From Kibdelosporangium banguiense (GTDB taxonomy: Bacteria; Actinomycetota; Actinomycetes; Mycobacteriales; Pseudonocardiaceae): 64,000 nt of DNA. The notes under the pieces were generated by a model. The model saw only the letters and a list, made by a program, of their open reading frames with translations. It had not been told where the DNA came from and made no database searches. Within the stretch, counting starts at the first letter, position 1. Every line of letters starts with the position of its first letter. Below are positions 1 to 9,285 of this stretch, piece after piece. The position numbers and the translations under genes were made by a program. The stretch covers positions 4,105,203 through 4,169,202 of the forward strand of contig NZ_JAGINW010000001.1 in assembly GCF_017876405.1 (NCBI RefSeq), in the 5' to 3' direction.

Positions 1-486
1 GGCGGCCAGGACATCGAGCTGTGCCGGCAGTACCCGCACCTGCGGGCCGCGGTGTTCGACCTGCCTTCAGTGTGCGAGCTGACCCGCCCCAAGATCGAGG
101 AGGCGAACCTGGCCGACCGCATCACCCTCGTCCCCGGCGACTTCTTCAGCACCGAGCCACTGCCGACCGGCTACGACACCATCCTGCTGTCGAACATCCT
201 GCACGATTGGGCACCACCGGACTGCCACCGGATCCTTGACAAATGCTTCGCCGCCCTCGCCCCCGGCGGAGCCCTGCTCATCAGCGAACTGCTGGTGGCC
301 GACACGAAGGACGGCCCCCTGGACGCGGCGCTGATGAGCCTGGCCATGCTCGTCGAGACCTTCGGCCGTAACTACACCGCAGCCGAGTACCGAGCGTGGC
401 TGGCCAATGCCGGCTTCGCCGATATCCGGGTCCATCCCTTCACCGCACCTGGCGCCAACGGCGTGGTCCTGGCCCGCAAAGCCTGA
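1..486 (+). CDS. SAM-dependent O-methyltransferase, C-terminal part (cut by window start)
   Basis: The reading frame is open from base 1, so the N-terminus lies outside the window; 161 residues are visible. They match the catalytic half of the plant/actinobacterial O-methyltransferase family (Methyltransf_2), usually about 340 residues with an N-terminal dimerisation domain. Visible family features are an acidic SAM-binding segment (VFDLPSV), the GDFF segment, ILHDW containing the usual general-base histidine, and the late L-APGG-LLI strand-turn. Such enzymes methylate phenolic hydroxyls in natural products, which suggests, by inference only, that a secondary-metabolite cluster lies to the left. 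The gene converges on the regulator that ends at 537. The exact substrate cannot be read from the sequence. Confidence 0.88.
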   Translation, partial: GGQDIELCRQYPHLRAAVFDLPSVCELTRPKIEEANLADRITLVPGDFFSTEPLPTGYDTILLSNILHDWAPPDCHRILDKCFAALAPGGALLISELLVADTKDGPLDAALMSLAMLVETFGRNYTAAEYRAWLANAGFADIRVHPFTAPGANGVVLARKA

Positions 487-536
487 ACACTCGACGGTGA
501 CCGCCTGTGAGCCGTGGTGAAGAGTGCTTCCGTTGA

Positions 537-2882
537 TCAAGTTCGCCGGGAGTCGTTGCGGGTGAGCCAGGTGGCCACCTGGGTTCGTGACGTGAGGCCG
601 AGCTTGGTGAGGATGCGTTCGACGTGTCCTTCCGCGGTGCGCTGGGCGATCACCAATCTGGCCGCGATCTCCTTGTTCGTCAATCCTTGTGCGATCAGGG
701 TGGCGACCTCCCGCTCCCGATTCGTCAGCACCGACGTGGCCGCTGGTGGCCCGGCGGGATCGGTTGCGCGTGTGGACGGCTTTTCGCCCAGTGCGTAGGC
801 AAGGACCGCTTCTGGGCTCATCTGTGCGCCCTGCTGGATAGCGGTCTGGTAAGCACGTTCACCGAGGGCCTCGCGAGCTCGCGCCCTGCATTGCTTACCC
901 TGGGCGATCAAGGAGGCGAAGCCCCACAGCGGCGTGCCGATCGGCCCCCACATCTTGTCCGCCGCCCCCTGCAGCACGGCCGCCCGGGTCCAGTCACCCT
1001 CCGCGGCGGCAACCCACGACAGGGGGTCCACGCAGAACGGGTAGCCCAACTGGTCGTTCCAGTCACGCTTGACGCGGAGGGAATCACGCAGGTAGGCCGC
1101 CGCTTGCGGGCGGTCTCCCGCTGCCCACCAGTTGCCGACACAGCACAGCGTCCAGGACATGGCCAAGCGGTCTCCCTGCCGCGCGCAGACGGCCCGGGAC
1201 TCGTCGAGAACCGTCATGGCACGGCCGGAGTCTCCGGAGAGACCGGCAGTGAATACCTGCATCGGAAAAATGATCAACGCTTGGGCGGTCCAGCGGTTCG
1301 ACGTCCGGTGGCGGGCCAGGGCATGATCAAAGAGTGACATCGCCTGCGGCAGGTCGCCGGACATCATTTTCGCCCAGCCCAGGATCTGGATCGCATACGT
1401 CAGGCCGGTCTCGTCGCCCAGCTTCTGGGTGAGGTTCCGGCCTTCTTCCACCAAGGCCAGACCGGCCTGGATGTCGCCCTGCAAGCAGGCGATCCATCCG
1501 TTGGTCCACAGTGCCCTTGCGCGTTCCCGGCTGGGTGCCGGGTCTGTCGCCAGCGCCCGGTCGAGCCAGTACCGGCCGTCCCGGACTGATCCGCAGGCGG
1601 CCCAGTAGAACCACAAGCAAGCGGCCAGCCGCAGCCCTTCCCGCTCCTGTCCGGGAACGGTCAGGCAGTAGTCCAGTGCCGCGAACAGGTTGGCCCGCTC
1701 AGCCCGCAGCCGCTCGGCCCACTCATACTGGCGCGGACCGCCTGAGTCCGCGTCGGCCTGTGCGGCCAGGTCCAGGTAGTAGTCGCGGTGCCGACGGCGC
1801 AGCAGAGCGGTGTCGCCGGCCTGCTCCAGCCGTTCCCGCCCGTAATGGCGGATGGTCTCCAAGATCCGGTAGCGCGATCCGGACGCGCGTTCCTCCCGAG
1901 TCAGAATCGATTTGTCGACCAGCCCGCTTATCGCCTCGAAGACCTCGCCGACAGTCAGCCCCGCATCGGCACACACGCCTTCGGCCGCATCCTCGTCGAA
2001 GTCACCTGCGAACACCGAACACCTGGCCCAGAGCAGTCGTTCCGGTTTCGAACACAGTTCGAAGCTCCACTCGACTGCCGCGCGCAGGGTTTGATGGCGT
2101 GGCAGGGCCGCGCGGCTCCCGCCCGTCAGGAGCATGAACCGGTCTTCAATCCGGACCAGCATCTCCTCCACCGACAACACCCGCAGCCGGACCGCGGCCA
2201 GTTCGATCGCCAACGGCAGCCCGTCCAGCCGTCGGCACAGCCGGGTCACCGCGAGCCTGTTGTTCTTGTCCAGGGTGAAACCCGCGACAACCGCGGCCGC
2301 TCTGTCCTCGAACAACGCCAGACCGTCATAAGTGCCCTTCGGTGCCTGCGCGCCAACGTTGGTGGGTGGCAGGGCCAGCGGTGGGACGGGCCAGAGATGT
2401 TCACCGGCTATACCGAGCGGTTGTCTGCTGGTGGCCAGCATGGACAACTGCGGGGCGGTGGTCAGCAAGCGACCCGCGAGGCTGGCGCAACCGTCCAGCA
2501 AGTGCTCACAGTTGTCCAGAATGAGCAGCAGACGCTTGTCCGCCAGGAACTCGACCAGCACAGTCGCCGGATCCCGGTGCGAATGATCGAGCAAGTCCAG
2601 CGCCGCGGCGACGGTCTGCTCCACCAGCGCCGGATCGCTGAGCGTGGCCAGCTCCACCAGCCACACCCCGTCGGGAAACGCCCGGCGAACCTCGCGGCCC
2701 ACGTGCAGGGCAAGCCGGGACTTTCCCACCCCGCCCACGCCGGTCAACGTCACCAGCCGGGACGCGGACAGGACGCGTTTCACCTCGGCCGTGGCCTGCC
2801 GCCGACCCACGAAACTCGTCACGTCGGCCCGAAGATTGCCTGTCGCCCCTCGCGCGGGCGCCGTCCCGACGGGACCGTCCAT
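537..2882 (-). CDS. STAND/NB-ARC ATPase-TPR regulator with C-terminal LuxR HTH (copy A, 781 aa)
   Basis: Full-length signal-transduction ATPase regulator. After the family opening (TSFVGRR, about residues 22-28) it has a Walker A loop GVGGVGKS at 48-55, a Walker B strand ending LLILDNCEHLL, and the LATSRQ sensor segment. A winged-helix section (SVFAGDFD, then LVDKSIL) and a long helical TPR-like region (about 380-690) follow. The last 60 residues are a LuxR/GerE HTH (LTNREREVATLIAQGLTNKE, then IAQRTAEGHVERIL). Proteins of this design are held closed by nucleotide and open when the TPR part senses a ligand; the ligand here is unknown. It lies 18 bp downstream of the small zinc-binding protein at 2901-3161 on the same strand, so the two are probably co-transcribed. 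One of six paralogues in the window. Confidence 0.9.
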   Translation of the reverse strand: MDGPVGTAPARGATGNLRADVTSFVGRRQATAEVKRVLSASRLVTLTGVGGVGKSRLALHVGREVRRAFPDGVWLVELATLSDPALVEQTVAAALDLLDHSHRDPATVLVEFLADKRLLLILDNCEHLLDGCASLAGRLLTTAPQLSMLATSRQPLGIAGEHLWPVPPLALPPTNVGAQAPKGTYDGLALFEDRAAAVVAGFTLDKNNRLAVTRLCRRLDGLPLAIELAAVRLRVLSVEEMLVRIEDRFMLLTGGSRAALPRHQTLRAAVEWSFELCSKPERLLWARCSVFAGDFDEDAAEGVCADAGLTVGEVFEAISGLVDKSILTREERASGSRYRILETIRHYGRERLEQAGDTALLRRRHRDYYLDLAAQADADSGGPRQYEWAERLRAERANLFAALDYCLTVPGQEREGLRLAACLWFYWAACGSVRDGRYWLDRALATDPAPSRERARALWTNGWIACLQGDIQAGLALVEEGRNLTQKLGDETGLTYAIQILGWAKMMSGDLPQAMSLFDHALARHRTSNRWTAQALIIFPMQVFTAGLSGDSGRAMTVLDESRAVCARQGDRLAMSWTLCCVGNWWAAGDRPQAAAYLRDSLRVKRDWNDQLGYPFCVDPLSWVAAAEGDWTRAAVLQGAADKMWGPIGTPLWGFASLIAQGKQCRARAREALGERAYQTAIQQGAQMSPEAVLAYALGEKPSTRATDPAGPPAATSVLTNREREVATLIAQGLTNKEIAARLVIAQRTAEGHVERILTKLGLTSRTQVATWLTRNDSRRT

Positions 2883-2900
2883 AGTGGACTCTGGAGTTCG

Positions 2901-3161
2901 TCAGCCGGGGTGGACACCCACGGCGTCGCGGATCTGCGCGCCCAGTTTGGAGTCGGCCTCCCGTGCGCAGTGCGCACAGCAGTAGAAGCGGCCGGCCACT
3001 TCGACACCGTGGCCGAGGATCCGGCATTCGCAGTGCTCGCACACTGGGGCGAGTCTGGTGACCGCACACTCGAAACTGTCGAAGGTGTGCACGTTCCCAC
3101 CGGCCGTGCGTACCTCGAAGGTCAGCCAGTAGTCGTTCCCGCACACGTCGCAGATAGCCAT
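2901..3161 (-). CDS. small cysteine-rich zinc-binding protein (86 aa)
   Basis: ATG start with a GGGAGG ribosome site about 8 bases upstream. The protein has Cys pairs at residues 4/7 and 41/44 plus C32, C46, C61, C62 and C65, with H25, H43 and H64 also available. This pattern suggests two zinc knuckles of the treble-clef or LIM/TRASH type. No catalytic motif, signal peptide or membrane segment is present. It is the first gene of a probable two-gene unit with STAND regulator A (18-bp gap), so a role as a metal-dependent partner or adaptor of that regulator is possible but only inferred. It could equally be an independent metallothionein-like protein. Confidence 0.7.
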   Translation of the reverse strand: MAICDVCGNDYWLTFEVRTAGGNVHTFDSFECAVTRLAPVCEHCECRILGHGVEVAGRFYCCAHCAREADSKLGAQIRDAVGVHPG

Positions 3162-3353
3162 CGGGCGTGCCTCCCAATGCTGGGTTGTCCCGGTACCTGT
3201 CCACCCTGTGCTTCGAACGACGCGGGTGCAACGGTGGTGGTCTGGCGTCTGGTAGTCACTGACGAGGTTGCGCCTGCCCCTGTTGTTCCAACCTGCCGGG
3301 TTGCTGGGTCACTCTTGATGCGGATTCTGTGACAGGGCAGAAAGCCGAAACCC

Positions 3354-5459
3354 GTGACGGTACGTACCGGTTCGCGTCTCTTGGCGGGCAACCTTCCCGC
3401 CGAAGCCACCAGCTTTGTCGGTCGCCGTCAGGAGGTCACTGCGACGAAGCGGATGCTGCGCCGACATCGGCTGGTTACCTTGACCGGCGGGCCGGGGGTG
3501 GGTAAGACCCGGCTGGCCATGCGGGTGGCCGCGCGGCTGGCGGATGCTTTTCCTGGCGGGGTGTGGCTGGTGGAGCTGGCCGCGCTGGAGGATGACAAGT
3601 TCCTGGTCCAGGCGGTCGCTGACGCGTTGGGTATCCGGGATCAGTCCTCTCGGCCTGCGATGGACGTGCTGGTGGCGTTCTTGCACGACAAAGACCTGAT
3701 GCTGGTGCTGGACAACTGCGAGCACCTGCTGGATGCGTGCGCGATGCTGGTGCACGACCTGCTGCGGGCGGCGCCCCGGCTGCGAGTGCTGGCCACCAGC
3801 AGGCAGGCGTTGCGGTCTGGCGGGGAGCGCCTGTTCGAGGTGCCGCCGTTGCCGACTCCCGACACCGAGACGCCCGTAACCACCCGCACACTGGCGCACA
3901 ATGCATCGGTACGACTGTTCGCCACGCGGGCGGCGCTCGCCCGGCCCGGTTTCACAGTCGATGCGCGTAATCGCGCGGCGGTCGCTTGCCTGTGCCGGCG
4001 GCTGGAAGGAATACCGCTGGCGATCGAGTTGACCGCGGCACGTGTACGCGCATTGTCCCTGGAGCAGATCCTGACCCGGCTGGAGAACTCGTACTTCGAG
4101 CTGCTGGCGGAGGCCAGCCGGACCGCGCTGCCGCGGGTGCAGACGCTGCATACCGCGATCACCTGGAGCTTCGACCTGTGCTCCGAGCAGGAACAGAGGG
4201 TGTGGGCGCGGGCATCGGTGTTCACCGGCGGGTTCGACCTGCGGGCCGCGGAAGAAGTCTGTACCGGCACCGGTATCGCGCGACAGGACGTGCTGGAGCT
4301 GGTGGCCGGGCTGATGGACAAGTCCGTCCTCATCCGGATCGACCAAGGGGAGACGGCGCGGTACCGGATGCTGGAGTCCATTCGCCAGTACGGTGAGCAG
4401 CGACTGGCGTCATCCGGCCACCAAACGGCTGTCCGGCTGCGGCACCGGGACCACTACCGCCTGCTGGCCGAGCGGGCTGAGCGGGCGTGGGTGGGGCCGG
4501 ACGAGCAGGCCTGGTTCGTCTGGTTCCTGCGCGAGCACGCCAACCTGCGGACCGCGCTGGAGTTCTGCCTGACCGAACCCGGCCAGGCACGGGCCGGGGT
4601 GGAGATCGCGGCCTGTCTGTGGAACTACTGGACTCTCTCCGGCTGGTTCAGCGAGGCCCGCCACTGGCTCGACAGCGCCCTGGAGGTGGACCGGGAGCCC
4701 AGCCCGGCGAGGGCCAAGGCCTTCTGGGTCAACGGGTGGCTCGCGCTTCTCCAGGCCGACTGGGCCGCAGGACTGTCACTGGCGCGGGAAAGCCGCGTCC
4801 TGGCCGAGCGGGTGGACGATGAGCACTCCCTCGCGCAGGCCATCCGGATTTCCGGGGTCTTCGCGTTCTTCCGCGATGACATCCCCCGTGCGGTGGCGCT
4901 GTTCGAGGACGCCCTGCCCGGCTTGTGGGCGACCGGGGACCGCGGCGGTGTCTGGATCAACTTGCTGCACCTGGTTGTGGCCACCGCGGCCAATGGTGAC
5001 CCCGACCGTTCGGTCGACTGCGGCGAGGAGTGCCTGAGCCTGGTCGAGGACCGCGGCGGATCCATGTCCAAGTCATGGGCACTGTGGGTGTACGGACTTG
5101 GGCGGTGGATCACCGGCGATCGGCAGCAGGCCGACCGGCTGACCCGGGAAGCACTGCGCACCGGACGACCACTGGACGATCAGTGGGGTACGGCTCACTG
5201 CCTGGAAATACTGGCCTGGAACGCGGCAGCGGAACGACACAAGCAGCGCGCCGCTCGGTTGCTCGGGGCCGCCGACCGGCTCTGGCGGTCAACCGGATCC
5301 TCACCGGCCGAACTGCGGCACCTCGCCCCGGCACACGAACTCTGCCGGCAACGCACCCACCAAGCGCTGGGAAATGAGGCATTCACCGCCCTCTTCAGCG
5401 AAGGCACCCAATTCACCAGCGAGCACGCCATCGCCTACGCCCTGAGCCACCAGCCATGA
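3354..5459 (+). CDS. STAND/NB-ARC ATPase-TPR protein without HTH (copy B, 701 aa)
   Basis: Same family as copy A. It has the GNLPAEATSFVGRR opening, Walker A GGPGVGKT at residues 45-52, Walker B LMLVLDNCEHLL, a LATSRQ segment, a winged-helix part (SVFTGGFDL...LMDKSVL) and TPR-like helices to the end. It stops with IAYALSHQP, exactly where the HTH-bearing paralogues continue into a linker and LuxR domain. It therefore has no DNA-binding domain, and no LuxR sequence follows its stop. GTG start at 3354. It is divergent from the zinc protein/copy A unit, with a 192-bp shared upstream region. Its stop overlaps the ATG of the hydantoinase remnant by 4 bp. It may be a sensor partner or decoy for HTH-bearing paralogues, or a degenerated regulator. 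Confidence 0.88.
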   Translation: MTVRTGSRLLAGNLPAEATSFVGRRQEVTATKRMLRRHRLVTLTGGPGVGKTRLAMRVAARLADAFPGGVWLVELAALEDDKFLVQAVADALGIRDQSSRPAMDVLVAFLHDKDLMLVLDNCEHLLDACAMLVHDLLRAAPRLRVLATSRQALRSGGERLFEVPPLPTPDTETPVTTRTLAHNASVRLFATRAALARPGFTVDARNRAAVACLCRRLEGIPLAIELTAARVRALSLEQILTRLENSYFELLAEASRTALPRVQTLHTAITWSFDLCSEQEQRVWARASVFTGGFDLRAAEEVCTGTGIARQDVLELVAGLMDKSVLIRIDQGETARYRMLESIRQYGEQRLASSGHQTAVRLRHRDHYRLLAERAERAWVGPDEQAWFVWFLREHANLRTALEFCLTEPGQARAGVEIAACLWNYWTLSGWFSEARHWLDSALEVDREPSPARAKAFWVNGWLALLQADWAAGLSLARESRVLAERVDDEHSLAQAIRISGVFAFFRDDIPRAVALFEDALPGLWATGDRGGVWINLLHLVVATAANGDPDRSVDCGEECLSLVEDRGGSMSKSWALWVYGLGRWITGDRQQADRLTREALRTGRPLDDQWGTAHCLEILAWNAAAERHKQRAARLLGAADRLWRSTGSSPAELRHLAPAHELCRQRTHQALGNEAFTALFSEGTQFTSEHAIAYALSHQP

Positions 5460-5689
5460 CCGAGTACAGCGTCGCCGTTGATGTCGGGGGCACGTTCACT
5501 GATGTCTTCGCCTGGAACCTGGATACAGGCGAGGCATACCGGCGGACCCAACTCGTTGCTGGTACGTCCATTGCCGGGCCCGCTGTCGTGCAACAGCTCG
5601 ACGCGACGGTGTTCGTCCCCGACGGCGTGCCGGCCTCGGTCGACGGCAACGGAAACCTGATCCTGCGAGTCGGCGTGGCGACGAGTTGA
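5456..5689 (+). pseudogene. internally deleted hydantoinase/oxoprolinase subunit A remnant (77 codons)
   Basis: The short frame joins the two ends of a HyuA-type protein. Residues 1-29 carry the N-terminal ASKHA phosphate-binding motif VAVDVGGTFTD. From about residue 31 the sequence matches the extreme C-terminus of the same family (GPAVVQQLDATVFVPDG, then VDGNGNLILR). HyuA proteins are about 650-700 residues, so roughly 600 codons are missing with the frame preserved. The ATG overlaps the stop of STAND copy B (ATGA) and copy C starts 6 bp after its stop, so it sits inside an apparent operon. It cannot be a functional hydantoinase. It is either a deletion scar or a retained micro-protein. Confidence 0.8.
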
Positions 5690-5695
5690 AGCGCT

Positions 5696-8071
5696 ATGCC
5701 AGAGGTGCGTGCGGGCAAGGCCGGGAATCTTCCCTCCGAGGTGAGCAGCTTCATCGGCCGTCGGCGGGAGCTGGGTGAGGTCAAGCGGCTGTTGGCGGAC
5801 TCCCGGTTGGTGACGTTGACCGGTGTCGGAGGGACGGGTAAGACGCGGCTGGCCCTGCGGGTGGCGGCGGATGTGCGGCGTGCGTTCGCCGACGGGGTGT
5901 GGTTCGTCGACTTGGCCGAACTGCACGACCTGGCCCTGCATACCCAGGAAGTTCAGGACCCGGATGTGCTGGCGTTCCTGGTGGCGGCCGCACTCGGGTT
6001 GCGCGACCAGGGCGGGGCGCCGCTGCGGATGCTGGCCGAGCAACTCGCCGACTGGCGGCTGATGCTCATCCTGGACAACTGTGAGCATCTGTTGCCGGCG
6101 TGTGCGATCTTGACCGAGGAGTTGCTGCGGGCCTGCCCGCGGCTGCGGGTGCTGGCGACCAGCCGGGAACCGTTGACCATCGCCGGGGAGACGGCCTATT
6201 CCGTGCCGCCGTTGCCCGTCCCGGACCTCCGTCGTCGGCCCGGCCTGGCGCAGGTGAGCCGGTGTGAGTCGGTGGCGCTGTTCCTGGCTCGTGCCGAGGT
6301 GGTGGTGCCCGGTTTCGGTCTCACTGCGGGCAACCGCCGCGCGGTGGCCGATCTGTGTCGCCGCCTGGATGGACTGCCGTTGGCGATCGAGCTGGCCGCC
6401 GCCTGGAGCCGGGTGTTGTCGCCGGAGCAGATCCTCGATCGGCTGGCCGATCGGTTCTCGCTGCTGAGCCGGGCCCGGCGCGACGTGCCGCAGCGGCAGC
6501 GGACGCTGCGGGCGTGTGTGGATTGGTCGTTCGAGCTGTGTGCCAAGCCGGAGCGGGTGTTGTGGGCGCGGTTGTCGGTGTTCGCCGGGGGGTTCGAGCT
6601 GGACGCCGTCGAGGGCGTCTGCGCCGACGACAGCCTGCCCGATACGGACATGCTCGACCTGGTGACCGGCTTGCTCGAAAAGTCGATCCTGATCCGGGCC
6701 GACCAGGGCGATGGGTCGGCCCGGTACCGGATGTTGGAGACCATCAGCGGCTACGGCCAGGAAAAACTCATCGAGGACGGGGAGCAATCGCTGCTGCGGC
6801 AGCGGCACCGCGACTGGCACCTGCAGCTGGTGGTCCGCGCCCGCGGCGAGTGGGTCAGTGACCGGCAGGCCTACTGGCTGGCCCGGCTCGGCCGCGAGCA
6901 CCCCAACCTGCGCGCCGCCGTGGAGTACTGCCTGGCCGAGTCCGGCGAGGCCGAGGACGCGCTGCGTATCGTGGCGACCCTGCCCCTGCACTACTGGTGG
7001 ACCCGGGGCCTGTTCGGCGAGGGCCGGCGGTGGCTCGACCGGGCACTCGCCCAGGCCACGGGTGCCAGCGCGCTGCACGCCCGAGCACTGCTGGTCAACA
7101 GCCAGCTGGCACTCGCACAAGGCGACGCCGACACCGGAATGCGGCTGCTGGACCAGGGCGAGGACCTTGCCCGGCGCCTGGACAACGGCACCGAGATCGG
7201 CCACGCCGCCTACATCCGGGGACTGGGCGCGCTGTTCGCCAACGACCTGCCCCGCGCGATCGACATCCTGACACGGGCCCGCACGATCCTGTCCACACAG
7301 CCGGAGCCCGACCTGGACGTGCAGATGAACATGCTGATCACGCTCGGGGTGGCCGCCGGGCTGGCGGGTGAGCGGGAATGGGCCGACGTCGTCCAGCGGG
7401 AGATGCTGGCGGTCGCCGAGTCCCGGCAGGGAGCCCTCTACCGAGCCCTCGCGCTGTGGGGCGGCGCCGTCGCGGCCTGGGTGCAGGGGGATCTTCCCCA
7501 CGCGGCCGCACAAGCGGTGGAGAACCTGCGAATCGCCCGGGCACTGACGCAGGAGAATCCATACAACCTGGCCTTGGGTCTGGAGACACTGGCCTGGATC
7601 ACCGCCGGCCGGCAGCACTACCGGCGCGCCGCCACCCTGCTGGGCGCCACCGACAGATTCTTCGCCGACTCCGGCACCTCCATCGCCTCGATGGAACAAT
7701 TCACCGGCCATCACAACGCCTGCGAACGGCAAGCCCGCGACGCACTTGGCGACGCGGCGTTCACCGAGGCCTTCCGCCACGGTCAAGCCCTCACCCGTGA
7801 GGACATCCTCGCCTACGCCCTCGAAGAGGAACACCGGCCTGCACCATCATCCTCGGCTGCTGCCACGCCGCTGACCCGCCGCGAACAACAGGTCGCCGGC
7901 CTGATCGCGCAGGGACTGAGCAACAAGAACATCGCCACCGCGCTGGTCATCGCCCAGCGCACCGCGGAAGGCCACGTCGAGCGCATTCTCACGAAACTCG
8001 GATTCACCTCCCGTGCTCAGGTCGCCGCTTGGGTCGTCGAGCACCAGGGTGCCGCTCAGGAGCCGCACTGA
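5696..8071 (+). CDS. STAND/NB-ARC ATPase-TPR regulator with C-terminal LuxR HTH (copy C, 791 aa)
   Basis: ATG start 6 bp after the hydantoinase remnant, so probably transcribed with copy B. It shows the GNLPSEVSSFIGRRREL opening, Walker A GVGGTGKT near residues 43-50, Walker B LMLILDNCEHLL, the LATSREP segment, a winged-helix part (SVFAGGFEL...LLEKSIL) and a TPR-like region. The C-terminal LuxR HTH reads LTRREQQVAGLIAQGLSNKN followed by IAQRTAEGHVERIL. The recognition helix is nearly identical to those of copies A and F, implying similar target sites (inference). The gene ends 19 bp before the left end of the IS481-like unit at 8091 and was not truncated by it. Confidence 0.9.
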   Translation: MPEVRAGKAGNLPSEVSSFIGRRRELGEVKRLLADSRLVTLTGVGGTGKTRLALRVAADVRRAFADGVWFVDLAELHDLALHTQEVQDPDVLAFLVAAALGLRDQGGAPLRMLAEQLADWRLMLILDNCEHLLPACAILTEELLRACPRLRVLATSREPLTIAGETAYSVPPLPVPDLRRRPGLAQVSRCESVALFLARAEVVVPGFGLTAGNRRAVADLCRRLDGLPLAIELAAAWSRVLSPEQILDRLADRFSLLSRARRDVPQRQRTLRACVDWSFELCAKPERVLWARLSVFAGGFELDAVEGVCADDSLPDTDMLDLVTGLLEKSILIRADQGDGSARYRMLETISGYGQEKLIEDGEQSLLRQRHRDWHLQLVVRARGEWVSDRQAYWLARLGREHPNLRAAVEYCLAESGEAEDALRIVATLPLHYWWTRGLFGEGRRWLDRALAQATGASALHARALLVNSQLALAQGDADTGMRLLDQGEDLARRLDNGTEIGHAAYIRGLGALFANDLPRAIDILTRARTILSTQPEPDLDVQMNMLITLGVAAGLAGEREWADVVQREMLAVAESRQGALYRALALWGGAVAAWVQGDLPHAAAQAVENLRIARALTQENPYNLALGLETLAWITAGRQHYRRAATLLGATDRFFADSGTSIASMEQFTGHHNACERQARDALGDAAFTEAFRHGQALTREDILAYALEEEHRPAPSSSAAATPLTRREQQVAGLIAQGLSNKNIATALVIAQRTAEGHVERILTKLGFTSRAQVAAWVVEHQGAAQEPH

Positions 8072-8084
8072 CGGTGGTCACCGC

Positions 8085-8100
8085 ACTAGCTGTATTGACC
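8085..8100. repeat. left target duplication and inverted end of the IS481-like unit
   Basis: ACTAGC (8085-8090, target duplication) directly followed by TGTATTGACC (8091-8100, inverted end). Both have exact counterparts at the right end. Confidence 0.85.
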
Positions 8101-8103
8101 CGC

Positions 8104-8225
8104 AGGGTTGAGCGGTCGTGCAGCCCTTGATCGCCTTCGGCTCGCCGGCGGCGGATCCATTTGTGGGCTGTGGTGCGGGAGATCCCCATTTCGTCGGCGA
8201 CGTGGGACGGTTGTTGGTCGTCTGG
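8104..8225 (-). pseudogene. IS481-family transposase, N-terminal HTH fragment
   Basis: Reading on the minus strand from just after an in-frame stop, the peptide contains SHVADEMGISRTTAHKWIRR followed by AEGDQGLHDRST. That is the typical N-terminal helix-turn-helix of IS481-family transposases, where a motif such as GLADRSSRPH normally closes the domain. The catalytic DDE domain (about 250 residues) is absent. The reading frame runs straight into the left inverted end. It is a deletion remnant and identifies the family of the surrounding unit. Confidence 0.75.
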
Positions 8226-8284
8226 TCAATCACCGCCCGGGGGCTCGGCGGCGGGCCCGCCCTGGCGGGAGGAACCGTCCGTGG

Positions 8285-9157
8285 TCAGTTACGGCGGGCG
8301 GCCCAGACGGTGCGCTCGGTGCGTACCGTCAGGTCGTCGCGGCGCAGGATGCTGTGCGGGCTGCTGGTGTCGAGGAGTTGGTCGAGCGCGGTGAGGTCCT
8401 CGGGGGAGAGCCTGTCTGCGATGACGCTGCGGATGCGTTGTAGGACGCCGGTGGCGTAGCGGCCGATTGCTTCGCTGCGGGTGCCGTCGAGGTTCACGGC
8501 GATGGTGCGTTCGCCCTCGATGGTGAATCCGGCGGCGGTCAGCATCGGGCCCCAGTCGGCGCCGCGGTGGGGCATGTGTTCGGCTTGGCGGCGGTCGGCT
8601 GCGGCGTGGACGCGCTCTTCCAGGCCGGGCCGGTCCTCGGGGGCGTTTTCGGGCAGGAAGCGGGGATGGCCGGCCAGTTCGACGACGGCGAACAGGCCGC
8701 CCGGCATGAGCGTGTCGTAGACGGTGCGCAGCGCGCGGTCGGGGTGGGCCATGTGGTGCATCGAGGCCGACGCCCAGACCAGGTCCGGTGAGCCGAGGTC
8801 GGGCCAAGCGGTTTCGTCGAGGTCGGCCTGCACGGTGCGTATGCGCTCCTGGACGCCGAGGGTGCATGCCTTGGTGCGCAGGCGCTGAAGGTGTTCGGGG
8901 GATGCGTCGACGGCGGTGACGTGCGCGTCGGGGAAGCGGTCGAGGAGGGCGAAGGTGCCCGCGCCCGTACCGCAGCCCAGGTCCACGATGTGGCGTGGGG
9001 CGGTCTGCAGCGGCAGCCATGCGGTGATCGAGGCGGTGTGCTCGGCGAGGACTTCGGCGTCCAGGTCGAGGATCTCCGCCTGGCCGTCCATTGCGTGCTC
9101 GTGGTGGTGACCGTGCGAAGCGCCGTGGTGGGGGGTGTGTGTGGGTGCGTGGTTCAT
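8285..9157 (-). CDS. class I SAM-dependent methyltransferase
   Basis: About 290 residues from the ATG at 9157. A longer frame to 9214 would need a TTG start. A His-rich N-terminal stretch (HTPHHG, HGHHHEH) precedes a Rossmann methyltransferase domain with the SAM loop VDLGCGTGAG, acidic strand VTAVDAS, and the later LMPGGLFAVVELAG. The family acts on small molecules and the substrate is unknown. It follows the XRE-cupin gene on the same strand with a 128-bp gap, inside the IS481-bounded unit. The His cluster could bind metal. With an exporter and a sensor-type regulator beside it, a resistance or detoxification role is plausible but inferred. Confidence 0.85.
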   Translation of the reverse strand: MNHAPTHTPHHGASHGHHHEHAMDGQAEILDLDAEVLAEHTASITAWLPLQTAPRHIVDLGCGTGAGTFALLDRFPDAHVTAVDASPEHLQRLRTKACTLGVQERIRTVQADLDETAWPDLGSPDLVWASASMHHMAHPDRALRTVYDTLMPGGLFAVVELAGHPRFLPENAPEDRPGLEERVHAAADRRQAEHMPHRGADWGPMLTAAGFTIEGERTIAVNLDGTRSEAIGRYATGVLQRIRSVIADRLSPEDLTALDQLLDTSSPHSILRRDDLTVRTERTVWAARRN

Positions 9158-9285
9158 GCTCTTCACACTAAGACGGATATGCCCCTGCGGCACAAAGTGT
9201 CCCGGTCTACGCAAGATGATGGCCGGGGGTGCTGCCCGACGCGCAAGAGGTCATCGGTGCGGAGGTCGTCGCGCGGCCCGCGCAA

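Noticed and set aside
1788..3332. 514-codon plus-strand open frame opposite STAND copy A
   Set aside because: It is a GC-bias shadow of the conserved NB-ARC gene. The translation is Q/R/H/P-rich without domains, as are the similar long frames opposite copies B, C, D, E and the GGDEF gene.
9158..9214. TTG-started N-terminal extension of the cassette methyltransferase
   Set aside because: The ATG at 9157 is a better start and the extension has no family similarity.
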